Positions 34,830-43,240 of a DNA stretch of 64,000 nt are shown here, one piece after another; position 1 is the first letter of the stretch; the number at the start of each line of letters is the position of its first letter. The DNA is from Flavobacterium cutihirudinis (GTDB taxonomy: Bacteria > Bacteroidota > Bacteroidia > Flavobacteriales > Flavobacteriaceae): positions 620,001 to 684,000 of the forward strand of contig NZ_QRDQ01000009.1 in the NCBI RefSeq assembly GCF_003385895.1, given 5' to 3'. Under the pieces are notes generated by a model. It was not told where the DNA came from. It was given only the letters and a program-made list of their open reading frames with translations, and ran no database searches. Made by a program: the position numbers and the translations under genes.

Positions 34830-35179
34830 AATAAATGTGTTTTTGTAAAATTACGACGTTTCTACCTATGAAAAACGTACCAAATGCGATTTCGATTATT
34901 ATTCTCAGAAAACGTTTTAGAGAAATTATTATAATCAGTGATTTACAAATTTACTTACTATTTTTAAAAATTCAGTCTGCAAAACCGATAGAAAATAGGA
35001 TTTTTTCATTTGCATAAAGTCTTCTTAAATACTAATTTCTGATAATTAATACCATTTCAATCTATTATCTTTGTAAAAAAAATATAATTTTAATTCGATT
35101 TTGACAAAGTATTCGCCATGAATAGCATTAATTTCTATCCATTAAACGATGCAAATTCAAGGCAAAAAAATTCTATCTA
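34830..35179. other. 350-bp divergent gap between rhodanese and Crp/Fnr genes
   Basis: AT-rich. A TATCTTTG -7 match for the rightward Crp/Fnr gene lies at 35066-35073, with a leader of about 100 nt. I see no copy of the 14-bp FNR-geometry site found before tauE, no gene and no repeat. Confidence 0.4.
35066..35073 (+). promoter_or_regulatory. Candidate -7 element for the Crp/Fnr gene
   Basis: TATCTTTG fits TAnnTTTG. The -33 region does not hold a clear TTG. Confidence 0.35.
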
Positions 35180-35806
35180 ATGCAAACTTCATTAAAAACC
35201 ATCTTTCCAAATTTCTCCAGTGACCTTATTTCTACTATTGAAGAAAATGGAAGTTTACAGCATTTTGAATCGGGTACCATTTTAATGCGAACCGGCCAAT
35301 ATATCAAAAATACTGTTTTGATAACTAAAGGTAAAATCAAAATTTACCGTGAAGGCGAAGATGGTGGTGAGTTTTTAATGTATTATTTGCAACCCGGACA
35401 AGCTTGCGCCATTTCGATGATTTGCACTGCCAAAAGTGAAAAAAGTCAAATCATGGCAAAAGTTGTCGAAGATGTTACCGTTATGATGATTCCGTTGCAA
35501 CTAATGGACAAATGGATGATGGAACATCGTTCCTGGTACGAATTTGTAATCGAAACCTATAGAAGCCGTTTTGAAGAAGTTCTCGAAGTTGTTGATAATA
35601 TCGCGTTCCGTTCTATGGATGAACGTTTGGAGTTTTATTTGAAACGTCATTCTGATGCTTGTGGCTGTTCCGAAGTCAATCTTTCGCATCAGGAAATCGC
35701 AACCGAATTAAATACATCAAGAGAAGTTGTTTCACGATTACTCAAAAAAATGGAACAACGTGGTTTGGTAAAACTCAACCGAAACCAGATTGAATTATTA
35801 AAATAA
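35180..35806 (+). CDS. Crp/Fnr family transcriptional regulator
   Basis: A 208-residue regulator. The cyclic-nucleotide-binding-like fold (about 10-120) has GTILMRTGQYIKNTVLITKG but lacks the cAMP-binding arginine context, so cAMP is unlikely to be the ligand. A dimer helix follows, then a winged helix: VNLSHQEIATELNTSREVVS, RLLKKMEQRGLVKL. Two cysteines lie in DACGCSEV just before the helix-turn-helix, a plausible redox, sulfur or metal sensor. The downstream genes suggest it controls sulfide or sulfite handling; a 14-bp FNR-like site lies before two of them. Confidence 0.88.
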   Translation: MQTSLKTIFPNFSSDLISTIEENGSLQHFESGTILMRTGQYIKNTVLITKGKIKIYREGEDGGEFLMYYLQPGQACAISMICTAKSEKSQIMAKVVEDVTVMMIPLQLMDKWMMEHRSWYEFVIETYRSRFEEVLEVVDNIAFRSMDERLEFYLKRHSDACGCSEVNLSHQEIATELNTSREVVSRLLKKMEQRGLVKLNRNQIELLK

Positions 35807-35811
35807 ATTGA

Positions 35812-35911
35812 ACCATTAAGATAGTAAGAAATTTAAGCTTTACTTTCTAATTCTTAATGTTTTTAAAGAAAATTAAGCGCTGCAACTTAATTTTCTTAAT
35901 ATCTTAATGGT
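35812..35911. repeat. ACCAT-bounded inverted repeat, copy 1
   Basis: It begins ACCATTAAGATAGTAAG and ends CTTAATATCTTAATGGT, with a second weaker inverted pair (AATTAAG/CTTAATT) inside. Arms are built of TTAAGATA-type units with a period of 8-9 bp. Related copies lie at 41493-41572 and 43107-43213. Confidence 0.75.
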
Positions 35912-35930
35912 AAAACTATTTAAGTCTTCT

Positions 35931-35944
35931 GTGATAAATGTTAC
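35931..35944 (+). promoter_or_regulatory. FNR-geometry operator before tauE
   Basis: GTGATAAATGTTAC: two 5-bp half-sites with a 4-bp spacer, the FNR geometry. In inverted orientation it matches the site at 41607-41620 (GTAACATTAGTCAC) at 12 of 14 positions. It lies 46 bp before the TauE start codon. Confidence 0.55.
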
Positions 35945-35990
35945 TGTAGATTTCTAATTTCCGAAGCAAATTTGCATCAAAATAAATGCA

Positions 35991-36776
35991 ATGGAATATT
36001 TTGGCTATTTTGCTTCAATCATTATCGGAATTTCGCTGGGCTTAATCGGGGGCGGCGGTTCTATTTTGACCATTCCTATTTTGGTTTATTTGTTTAAAGT
36101 AAATCCGGAGCAAGCCACATCTTATTCTTTATTTATTGTTGGTTTGACTGCTTTATTTGGAAGTTACAGTCATTATAAAATGGGAAATCTCAAATTGAAA
36201 TCGGCATTGTATTTTGCGATTCCTTCAGTGATTTCGATTTTGATTATTCGTGAAGTTATTTTTCCACAAATTGCTTCTACTCTATTTTCAATCGCTTCTT
36301 ATTCGGTTTCAAAAGATTTTCTGATTATGATTGTCTTTTCCGTTTTGATGATAACCGCAGCAATTTCGATGATTCGAAAACCACAGCCCGAAATAAAAAA
36401 TGCCGAAACAAATTACATTCAATTAAGTATAATTGGTTTTTTAGTCGGAATTGTGACTGGTTTTCTTGGTGCCGGCGGAGGTTTTTTGATCATTCCTGCA
36501 CTTTTGTTTTTTGCCAAATTACCTATGAAACAAGCCGTTGGAACATCATTATTAATTATAACAATAAATTCTTCAATTGGCTTCGCAGGCGATTTATATA
36601 TAGGAACTCCCATAAATTATCCTTTTTTATTAGGCGTTTCCGGAATGGCACTTCTCGGAATGTTTATCGGAAGTCAGCTTTCTAAAAAAATTGATGGGGC
36701 AAAATTAAAACCTCTTTTTGGTTGGTTTGTTCTCGTAATGGGATTTTATATTATTACGAAAGAAGTTTTATTTTAG
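35991..36776 (+). CDS. TauE/SafE family sulfite/organosulfur exporter
   Basis: A 261-residue inner-membrane protein with about eight hydrophobic segments in two repeats. The repeat starts GISLGLIGGGGSILTIPILV (near 12) and VGIVTGFLGAGGGFLIIPAL (near 155) are the twin GxxGxGGG motifs of the TauE/SafE family. The family moves sulfite, sulfoacetate or related ions across the membrane. It lies 184 bp after the Crp/Fnr gene and has the FNR-like site in front, so sulfite or persulfide product export is likely. Confidence 0.87.
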   Translation: MEYFGYFASIIIGISLGLIGGGGSILTIPILVYLFKVNPEQATSYSLFIVGLTALFGSYSHYKMGNLKLKSALYFAIPSVISILIIREVIFPQIASTLFSIASYSVSKDFLIMIVFSVLMITAAISMIRKPQPEIKNAETNYIQLSIIGFLVGIVTGFLGAGGGFLIIPALLFFAKLPMKQAVGTSLLIITINSSIGFAGDLYIGTPINYPFLLGVSGMALLGMFIGSQLSKKIDGAKLKPLFGWFVLVMGFYIITKEVLF

Positions 36777-36859
36777 AATTTATGGTTTCATGCAGATTTA
36801 GCAGATTTGCACATATTTTGAATATTTTGATTTAGTTTTACTTGTAGACAAAAACTAAA

Positions 36860-36900
36860 AAATCCGTTTATTTGGGGGAATAAACGGATTTGTTTTTTTT
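36860..36900 (+). terminator. Terminator downstream of tauE
   Basis: AAATCCGTTTATT and AATAAACGGATTT form a 13-bp stem with a TGGGGG loop, followed by TGTTTTTTTT. Confidence 0.85.
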
Positions 36901-36912
36901 GGGCGTTACCTC

Positions 36913-37010
36913 CGGCCGGGCTATCCGCTATATCTTTTGTTCCAGGAAATATCATTGTTAATTAAGAACCAACATTTGTCACAAAAGGATGCCGCTTCTA
37001 TCCCTAACGC
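36913..37010 (-). ncRNA. Flavo-1-like structured element, copy 2
   Basis: Minus strand: GGGATAGAAGCGGCATCCTTTT, a variable middle with TGTTGGTTC-type sequence, then AAAAGATATAGCGGATAGCCC. Outer GGG/CCC, inner GC/GC and CCTTTT/AAAAG pairs leave symmetric purine-rich loops. This is the most complete of the three copies. It lies between tauE and the convergent DUF1444 gene. Confidence 0.55.
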
Positions 37011-37041
37011 AGACTTGGGTAAATTGAAGTTTTTTGTTCAA

Positions 37042-37830
37042 CTATAATTGCAAAACTTCAAATTTTCCATTTTTAAACTCGAAAATTTTATCTGAAACAA
37101 TATGATCTCCTGTTTCATTTATATTTTGTACAGAATCGTAAAGGCGATGTAAATTTTCAGAATCTTTACTTCCTGTAATTAACAACAAATCTCTCGACGG
37201 AATTCCGATAACAAAACTACCATCTACCAAAAAATTTTCATGATTCCATATATCAAGTAAAATTAAACTTGATTCATAATTTCCTCCAGCTGTCAACATA
37301 AAATATCCATTCTCTCCATGACGTTTCATTTCGAAATTATTTGAAAGATTTTCAATTGCTTTTTCTCTTAAATTATCAATTGAGAAATTAATTTCTTCTA
37401 AATCATCTTTAGAAATATAATGAATTGAATTCTCTCTATCTTCAACATAAAAAACAATTAATTCCTCGTTATAAAATTCATAAATATGACTTTTTTCAAA
37501 ATCAGCATTTATATCTTCTAAACTTTTTATAAATCTTCTGTCCTTAATAACTGGTAAAATTCTTTCCGCATCTAGAAGTTCTTTTGGTAAAAACATTGAA
37601 GACAAACCATTCACATATTTTTCGATAATCCTTTTAATAATTTTTGGATCATTTATATATTCTGAATAAGCATTATTCAAAAAATGTTGATGTTCACCCT
37701 GATTAAATTCACTTTTAATCTCAAGTTCATTTATTGAAATAATTTTTAACCCTTTATTATTTTTCATTAATTGCTTAGCAAATTTTACCGCAAAATCTGC
37801 TTTCGAAAGAAGTCTTTTTCTAAAAAACAT
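37042..37830 (-). CDS. DUF1444 family protein
   Basis: A 262-residue soluble protein. It begins MFFRKRLLSKADFAVKFAKQ and carries GENGYFMLTAGGNYESSLIL, DGSFVIGIPSRDLLLITGS and a final strand ending EFKNGKFEVLQL, matching the DUF1444 (YtpQ-like) pattern. No enzymatic function is established for the family. Both sides are repeats rather than genes, so it stands alone. Confidence 0.7.
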   Translation of the reverse strand: MFFRKRLLSKADFAVKFAKQLMKNNKGLKIISINELEIKSEFNQGEHQHFLNNAYSEYINDPKIIKRIIEKYVNGLSSMFLPKELLDAERILPVIKDRRFIKSLEDINADFEKSHIYEFYNEELIVFYVEDRENSIHYISKDDLEEINFSIDNLREKAIENLSNNFEMKRHGENGYFMLTAGGNYESSLILLDIWNHENFLVDGSFVIGIPSRDLLLITGSKDSENLHRLYDSVQNINETGDHIVSDKIFEFKNGKFEVLQL

Positions 37831-37847
37831 ATATTTGATTTTTTCTC

Positions 37848-37977
37848 AATTGCCTCCAGTTTTAACTGGAGTTAAACAAATCTATATAAATAAAAGGCTT
37901 TAGCCAAACTTTCTGATTTTGGCTAAAGCCCAATTCAAATTCAAACAAAAAACCTCCAGTTAAAACTGGAGGCAATT
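37848..37977. repeat. Nested double palindrome, 130 bp
   Basis: Outer arms AATTGCCTCCAG and CTGGAGGCAATT, each carrying its own small palindrome CTCCAGTTTTAACTGGAG. Inside is a second palindrome, GGCTTTAGCCAAA with TTTGGCTAAAGCC. The layout, two REP-like hairpins in inverted orientation, resembles a REPIN. No associated transposase lies in the window. Confidence 0.8.
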
Positions 37978-38044
37978 CATTTTATACTGGCAAAAAAAAT
38001 CAATTCGTGAAAATTAGTGCAATTCGTGGCTAAAAAATAAAAAC

Positions 38045-39121
38045 TCAATGCTCTCCATACCCAACATCATCCATCTTCCCGCTAAAAACACGATACTGAA
38101 TAATAAAATAAACTATCACCAAAAACAAGGCGACAAAAAACCAACTCAATCCGGCATTCAAACCATATTCTCCGGCCGCAGTATTATAAATAGTCAACGA
38201 CGGATTTACATTATTAGTCGAAGGCAAAACATTCGGAAAAATGGAAACCGCTGTTGAAGCAAATCCACCCAATAAAAACAAAGTGGAAAAAATAAAACCA
38301 TGACCGTCTTTTTTAAAGGAACGTACTTTGAATAATCCAGCAATTCCAACAAAAGTCATTAGAGGAAAAAACCAAAGAATCGGATTTTCAACGAAATTAT
38401 GAAATGGTTTTGGCTCAATAAAATGCCAAATTCCAAGTGAAATAAAAACTAAAATAAGCAAAACAAAGTTCAGTTTAAAAACCACATTTTTAAGTTTTGG
38501 GTTTAACGATGAATTCGTTTTATAAATAATCCAATTAGCGCCGTGAATCGTCAACGCCACAACACTTACAATTCCTAAGAAAAGCGTAAACCAATCTATA
38601 ATTCCCAATTCATTTGCCTGCGGACTAAAAGTTGGATTCCACAAAGGCAGAAAGAAAAAATGCGGTTCTTGCGTAGAAACACCATTTTTAACCATTCCGA
38701 GATTTACTCCACGAACAATATTCCCTAAAGCAATTCCGAAGAAAAGTGCCAAAAGCAAACTTGCAATTCCGAAAGCCTTATCCCAAATCGCTTCCCACAT
38801 ATGATTATGCACTTGTCCGCGCATTTCCAAACCAATTGCACGGAAAATCAAAAGCCAAAGAATCATAATCAAAGGCAAATAAAATCCGCTGAAAGAAGAA
38901 GCGTATAAAGTTGGAAAAGCAAAAAACAAAACACCTCCGGCTGCAATTAACCAAACTTCATTCGCATCCCAAAACGGACCAATGGAATTCGTGATTACTT
39001 TTTTATCCCTTTCAGTATCGGCAAAAAATAAATGAATAATTCCTGCACCAAAATCATAGCCGTCTAAAACCAGATAAACAGCCAAAATTCCCATTAAAAC
39101 TACGTACCAAAAAAATTCCAT
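38045..39121 (-). CDS. cydB: Cytochrome bd ubiquinol oxidase subunit II
   Basis: A 358-residue membrane protein with about nine helices, full length for CydB. The N-terminus MEFFWYVVLMGILAVYLVLDGYDFGAGII is the family signature, with GPFWDANEVWLIAAGG next. With CydA it forms the bd-type quinol oxidase, which reduces O2 with high affinity and is known to resist sulfide and NO. It starts 2 bp after cydA. No cydX-like small ORF was noticed downstream. Confidence 0.95.
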   Translation of the reverse strand: MEFFWYVVLMGILAVYLVLDGYDFGAGIIHLFFADTERDKKVITNSIGPFWDANEVWLIAAGGVLFFAFPTLYASSFSGFYLPLIMILWLLIFRAIGLEMRGQVHNHMWEAIWDKAFGIASLLLALFFGIALGNIVRGVNLGMVKNGVSTQEPHFFFLPLWNPTFSPQANELGIIDWFTLFLGIVSVVALTIHGANWIIYKTNSSLNPKLKNVVFKLNFVLLILVFISLGIWHFIEPKPFHNFVENPILWFFPLMTFVGIAGLFKVRSFKKDGHGFIFSTLFLLGGFASTAVSIFPNVLPSTNNVNPSLTIYNTAAGEYGLNAGLSWFFVALFLVIVYFIIQYRVFSGKMDDVGYGEH

Positions 39122-39123
39122 AC

Positions 39124-40470
39124 TTATATTTTTTCTGTTGAAAGTTCCACATGATGTGGTCCTTTATTGATAATTTTTCCAATCAAAAGCAAAAACAACA
39201 TTCCGAGTAAAAGATACAATCCAATAAACCCAAGCAATGTAAACAGAGTGTTTCCGGATGAAACCGTTGGTGACGCGCCTGCAGCAGTTCGCATTAAATT
39301 ATAAACGAGCCATGGCTGTCTTCCTAATTCGGCGGTGTACCAGCCAGTCGTATTGGCGATGTACGGGAACGGCATCATAAACATAAGCGACCACAAAATC
39401 CATTTTGTTTCGAACAATTTCCCTCTTATTAATTGAAAAAGTGACAATACCATTAAACCAATAAAAACAGTTCCAAGACCAACCATAATATGATAGGCAT
39501 AATACAATCCTGAAATATTGGTTGGGTGAAGATCTTCTTCAAATTGATCCAAACCTTTAATTTCCTGATCCCAATTTCCGTAAGTCAGGAAACTCAGAAT
39601 ATTTGGAACCGCAATTTTGTTATCGAGCTTTTTATCTTTTACATCTGGCTGACCGATTAAAACAATTTCAGAACCTTTTTTCTCGGTGTGGAAAATCCCT
39701 TCCATCGCTGCAAAAGTCACAGGTTGATATTTCACGACATTTTTAGCCAGCAAATCTCCCGTTGGAACGGCAACAATTATACTTGAAATCAATCCGAAGA
39801 TAACTCCGGTTTTTAAGAACAGTTTCCCAAAAGAAACATTTTTCTTGCTCAAAATATAGAAAGCACCAATTCCTGCAACTACGAAAGAACTTGTTACCAA
39901 TGAAGCAGCTTGATTATGTAAATAAGAAGGCCAAAGCCAAGGATTTAAAAATAAAGCCTGAAAATTATTGAGGACAAATTTACCGTTTTCTATAATTTCA
40001 TAACCAACAGGATTCTGCATCCACGAATGTGTAGCGATAATTAAAAAACCGCTGGCCCAGGAACCAATACAAATTAATAATCCGGTTACAAAATGCCATT
40101 TGTGGCCGAGGAGTTTTTCTCCAAATAAAAATATCCCCAAAAAAGAGGATTCTAAAAAGAAAGAAAACATTCCTTCCATTGCGAGAGTTTGGCCAATGAT
40201 TCCGCCAGTTAATTCAGAAAATTTAGCCCAGTTTGTTCCGAATTGAAATTCCATCGGAATTCCGGTTACAACGCCCATTGCAAAATTCAGGGCGAAGATT
40301 TTCATCCAGAAATGCGTGGCGTGATTGTATTGTTCGTCTTTAGTTTTTAGATATTTCCATTTGAAGTAAACAATGATCAAAGAAAGACCCATTGTAAGTT
40401 GCGGAAAAAGATAGTGAAAGGTAATTGTGAAAGCGAATTGCATTCGGTCATAAAAAAGCATTTCTTCCAT
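39124..40470 (-). CDS. cydA: Cytochrome bd ubiquinol oxidase subunit I
   Basis: A 448-residue heme-bearing subunit. The ATG at 40470 gives MEEMLFYDRMQFAFTITFHY with His19, the heme b595 ligand. GQTLAMEGMFSFFLESSFLG holds the conserved acidic residues, and a short Q-loop is followed by the GWYTAELGRQPW motif. An in-frame ATG-less extension to 40503 is ignored. It lies inside a sulfur island, and bd oxidase can keep respiration going when sulfide poisons heme-copper oxidases. A TAAATTTG -7 match lies at 40501-40508. Confidence 0.95.
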   Translation of the reverse strand: MEEMLFYDRMQFAFTITFHYLFPQLTMGLSLIIVYFKWKYLKTKDEQYNHATHFWMKIFALNFAMGVVTGIPMEFQFGTNWAKFSELTGGIIGQTLAMEGMFSFFLESSFLGIFLFGEKLLGHKWHFVTGLLICIGSWASGFLIIATHSWMQNPVGYEIIENGKFVLNNFQALFLNPWLWPSYLHNQAASLVTSSFVVAGIGAFYILSKKNVSFGKLFLKTGVIFGLISSIIVAVPTGDLLAKNVVKYQPVTFAAMEGIFHTEKKGSEIVLIGQPDVKDKKLDNKIAVPNILSFLTYGNWDQEIKGLDQFEEDLHPTNISGLYYAYHIMVGLGTVFIGLMVLSLFQLIRGKLFETKWILWSLMFMMPFPYIANTTGWYTAELGRQPWLVYNLMRTAAGASPTVSSGNTLFTLLGFIGLYLLLGMLFLLLIGKIINKGPHHVELSTEKI

Positions 40471-40500
40471 TGTAGTGGTATTTTGTTTTATGAAGTTCAA

Positions 40501-40508
40501 CAAATTTA
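40501..40508 (-). promoter_or_regulatory. Candidate -7 element for cydAB
   Basis: Minus strand TAAATTTG fits TAnnTTTG, 30 bp before the cydA ATG. A lone GTGAC half-site lies about 20 bp upstream, too weak to call an operator. Confidence 0.45.
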
Positions 40509-40630
40509 CCCATTAAAACCCGAAATGTCACTCTTAAAAAAAAGTTTATGAGCCGATATTTGTGAAACTTTTCAACAATTTGAAAAGTAGAAATTACACT
40601 TGCACTTTACGAAGATTAAGTAAAGTTTGC

Positions 40631-40724
40631 CATTTCGACGAAGGAGAAATCTTCGCAAGTAACTCCGCAACGAGACTCCAATCTTTGTCGAGCTTCTCGC
40701 GAAGATTTCTCCTTCGTCGAAATG
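40631..40724. repeat. Perfect 26-bp inverted repeat (CATTTCGACGAAGGAG type)
   Basis: The 26-bp arm at 40631-40656, starting CATTTCGACGAAGGAGAAAT, is exactly inverted at 40699-40724. The 42-bp middle is GC-richer than the surroundings. This element is common between genes in Flavobacteriaceae; transcripts would form a strong hairpin. Confidence 0.85.
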
Positions 40725-40754
40725 ACAATATTGTGGTAACAATAGTATTTAAAC

Positions 40755-40828
40755 ATAGCCCGTGGTTTCAACCACGGGAACACAATGCGCATCACTATTC
40801 GTTTCCTGCGGTTGAAACCGCAGGCTAT
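40755..40828. repeat. Paired palindromes (GTGGTTTCAACCAC / GCGGTTGAAACCGC)
   Basis: ATAGCCCGTGG...CCACGGG is followed by CCTGCGG...CCGCAGGCTAT. The two small palindromes differ in stem bases but share a GGTTTCAACC-type core and mirror-image ends (ATAGCC/GGCTAT). The layout is like the elements at 37848 and 56908. Confidence 0.8.
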
Positions 40829-40852
40829 ATTTGATTATGCGGTTGTATTTGA

Positions 40853-41449
40853 TTATTTCTTCAAAATCCCTTTTTCAACACTTTCATTAATCAAACCCTC
40901 AGCAAAATTCCATAATGTTTTGGATCCTTCTTTTATAACGCTTTTTTTCTCATAAACCTTGTCATAACTTACATCAAATTCTTTCCAAGTTCCACCATTA
41001 TTAGAAGTGTTTTGCAATAAAGGTTCTAATCTGTCCATTGATCTTGCAAATTTGGCTTCGTTGGTTTCTCCGGCTTCAAATTCTTCCCAAATGGCAATAA
41101 AATCTTCGGCTTGTTTCTGCGGAAGCAAACCAAAAATACGATTTGCTGCTAATCGTTCTTCATCAGTGTTATCGTGATTTTTTGCTGCATCATATAAAAA
41201 AACATCACCTGCATCAATTTCAACAATATCATGAATCAACACCATTTTTACGACTTTTAAAACATCAATTGGTTCGTTTGAATGCTCAGCTAAAACAATT
41301 GCCATTAAAGCCAAATGCCAACTGTGTTCGGCATCATTTTCGCATCGATCGCTGTTGAATAATTTCGTTTTTCGTTGAATGTATTTTACTTTATCAATCT
41401 CTTTTATAAAAGCAATTTGATCTAATAAATCTTTTGTATTCATAAGCAT
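40853..41449 (-). CDS. HD-domain phosphohydrolase, YfbR/HDDC2-like
   Basis: A 198-residue cytoplasmic enzyme. The HD motifs are clear: DAEHSWHLALMAIVL, then VLIHDIVEIDAGD with the His-Asp pair, and later ARSMDRLEPLL. Length and motifs fit the HD_3 group containing 5'-deoxynucleotidases such as YfbR and HDDC2, metal-dependent enzymes that dephosphorylate dNMPs. The start may be at 41449 or two codons later at 41443. It has no close operon partner. Confidence 0.85.
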   Translation of the reverse strand: MLMNTKDLLDQIAFIKEIDKVKYIQRKTKLFNSDRCENDAEHSWHLALMAIVLAEHSNEPIDVLKVVKMVLIHDIVEIDAGDVFLYDAAKNHDNTDEERLAANRIFGLLPQKQAEDFIAIWEEFEAGETNEAKFARSMDRLEPLLQNTSNNGGTWKEFDVSYDKVYEKKSVIKEGSKTLWNFAEGLINESVEKGILKK

Positions 41450-41492
41450 AATTTTTGTAGAGTTGCAAAATTACGCAGTTTTTTTCTCTCAC

Positions 41493-41572
41493 CATATAAG
41501 TAATATAAGTTCATTTTAACAAAGCGCAAATTGCGTGACGCCTTAAATTTGCTTATATTACTTATATGGTAA
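41493..41572. repeat. ACCAT-bounded inverted repeat, copy 2
   Basis: Perfect 19-bp arms, ACCATATAAGTAATATAAG at 41493-41511 and its reverse complement at 41554-41572. The arm is made of repeated AAGTAATAT-type units. It shares the ACCAT/ATGGT ends and period with copies at 35812 and 43107, although the units differ. Confidence 0.8.
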
Positions 41573-41606
41573 AATTTCTTCTTTTTTACACAGAAATCAA
41601 TTTTCT

Positions 41607-41650
41607 GTAACATTAGTCACCTATTTTACGAAAAAACAAACTTACCTTTG
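41607..41650 (+). promoter_or_regulatory. Operator and -7 element before the MBL-rhodanese gene
   Basis: GTAACATTAGTCAC (41607-41620) is a 5-4-5 dyad matching the tauE site at 12 of 14 positions in inverted orientation. TACCTTTG (41643-41650) fits the -7 consensus and lies 27 bp before the ATG. The dyad sits 22 bp upstream of the -7 element, where an activator could replace a missing -33 element. Confidence 0.6.
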
Positions 41651-41676
41651 TGTTCCATATTTTAGATTTCCATATC

Positions 41677-43095
41677 ATGAAAATTGAACAAATTTACACC
41701 GGATGCCTAGCGCAAGGTGCATACTATATCACTTCAAATGGCGAAGCGGCCATTATTGATCCGCTTAGAGAAATTCAGCCTTATCTTGATCGTTTAGAAC
41801 GCGACGGAGTTAAGCTGAAATATATTTTTGAAACGCATTTCCACGCTGATTTCGTTTCGGGACACGTTGATTTAAGCAAAGAAACCGGAGCACCAATTGT
41901 TTACGGACCAAATGCTGCTTGCGAGTTTGACTGCATTTCTGCAAAAGACGGACAAGAATTCAAACTTGGAAAAGTTACCATAAAAGTATTACACACTCCA
42001 GGTCATACTATGGAAAGCACTACTTTTTTATTGATTGACGAAAACGGAAAAGATCATGCGATTTTCTCTGGAGATACGCTATTTATTGGTGATGTTGGAC
42101 GTCCTGATTTAGCGCAGAAAGCTGCTGGAATGACACAAGATCAATTGGCCGGAATTTTATTTCATTCTCTTAGAGATAAAATCATGACTTTGGCTGATGA
42201 TGTGATCGTATATCCTGCGCACGGTGCAGGAAGCGCTTGCGGAAAAAACATGAGCAAAGAAACAGTTTCGACTATCGGAAATCAAAAAGCGACAAATTAT
42301 GCTTTGCGCGCCAATATGACCGAAGAAGAATTCATCAAAGAAGTTACGGACGGATTATTGCCTCCTCCAGCCTATTTCAGCATGAATGTTGCCATGAATA
42401 AACAAGGTTACGAAAGCTTTGAAACGGTTTTGCATAACGGAATGAAAGAAATTAAAGCAGAAGAATTTGAAGCTGTCGCTGAAGAAACCGGAGCTTTGAT
42501 TCTGGACACAAGAAGTGCGGCAGATTTTAGCAAAGGATTTATTCCGCAGTCTATTAATATTGGAATCAACGGTGATTTTGCGCCGTGGGTTGGAACTTTA
42601 ATTGCCGATGTAAAACAACCTATTATATTGGTTACAACAATTGGAATGGAAGAAGAAACCGTTACGCGTTTAAGCCGTGTAGGTTTTGACACGATTATCG
42701 GGCATCTTGAAGGTGGTTTTGAAGCTTGGCAAAAAGCGGGTTTTGAAATTGATACGGTTAACCGAATTTCTGCTGAACAATTTGCAAACGAAGTCAATAT
42801 TCAAGAAGACAAAATAATTGACATTCGTAAAGAAACAGAATACGAAGCAGAACATATTGAAGAGGCTTACAGCAAACCTTTGGCTTATATTAATGATTGG
42901 GTAAAAGACATTAACCCGAATGAGCATTTTTATTTACATTGTGCTGGTGGTTATAGAAGTATGATTGCGGCTTCTATCCTTCAAGCAAGAGGCTTCAGAA
43001 ACTTCTCTGAAGTAGAAGGAGGTTTTGGAGCGATTTCTAAAACTAATGTTCCAAAATCAGATTTTGTGTGCCAAAGCAAAGTCTTGAAAGCATAA
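41677..43095 (+). CDS. MBL-fold persulfide dioxygenase-like protein with two rhodanese domains
   Basis: A 472-residue fusion. Residues 1-240 form an ETHE1-like metallo-beta-lactamase fold with THFHADFVSGH, HTPGHTMEST and GDTLFIGDVGRPDL supplying iron ligands. Then come two rhodanese domains. The first (LILDTRSAADF) has VTTIGMEEE where the active Cys loop should be, so it is inactive. The second has HCAGGYRS with the catalytic Cys. Such proteins oxidise glutathione or other persulfide to sulfite and shuttle sulfane sulfur. The ATG at 41677 follows the promoter; an earlier start at 41650 overlaps the -7 element. Confidence 0.88.
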   Translation: MKIEQIYTGCLAQGAYYITSNGEAAIIDPLREIQPYLDRLERDGVKLKYIFETHFHADFVSGHVDLSKETGAPIVYGPNAACEFDCISAKDGQEFKLGKVTIKVLHTPGHTMESTTFLLIDENGKDHAIFSGDTLFIGDVGRPDLAQKAAGMTQDQLAGILFHSLRDKIMTLADDVIVYPAHGAGSACGKNMSKETVSTIGNQKATNYALRANMTEEEFIKEVTDGLLPPPAYFSMNVAMNKQGYESFETVLHNGMKEIKAEEFEAVAEETGALILDTRSAADFSKGFIPQSINIGINGDFAPWVGTLIADVKQPIILVTTIGMEEETVTRLSRVGFDTIIGHLEGGFEAWQKAGFEIDTVNRISAEQFANEVNIQEDKIIDIRKETEYEAEHIEEAYSKPLAYINDWVKDINPNEHFYLHCAGGYRSMIAASILQARGFRNFSEVEGGFGAISKTNVPKSDFVCQSKVLKA

Positions 43096-43106
43096 ATATA
43101 ATTTTT

Positions 43107-43213
43107 ACCATTAAGATATTAAGATAATTAAGTTGGAATGCTTAATTTTTCTTAACCTTCTTTGAAAAGTTTCATTAAGCTCAAAAACTTAATTATCTTA
43201 ATATCTTAATGGT
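43107..43213. repeat. ACCAT-bounded inverted repeat, copy 3
   Basis: Perfect 28-bp arms at 43107-43134 and 43186-43213, beginning ACCATTAAGATATTAAG. The arm is three near-copies of ATTAAGAT. It separates the MBL-rhodanese gene from the YeeE genes and could form a strong RNA hairpin. Confidence 0.85.
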
Positions 43214-43240
43214 TAAAAACCAAAACACTTAATTTTAATT

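Larger units (their letters stand above)
40509..40852. other. 344-bp gap with two dispersed palindromes
   Basis: The gap between cydA and the HD hydrolase gene holds no gene. It is mostly taken up by the inverted repeats at 40631-40724 and 40755-40828. Confidence 0.7.

Noticed and set aside
40527..40531. GTGAC half-site in the cydA promoter as a Crp/Fnr site
   Set aside because: Only one half-site matches; the second half (CGGGT) does not fit GTTAC/GTCAC, so cydAB cannot be put in the Crp/Fnr regulon from sequence alone.
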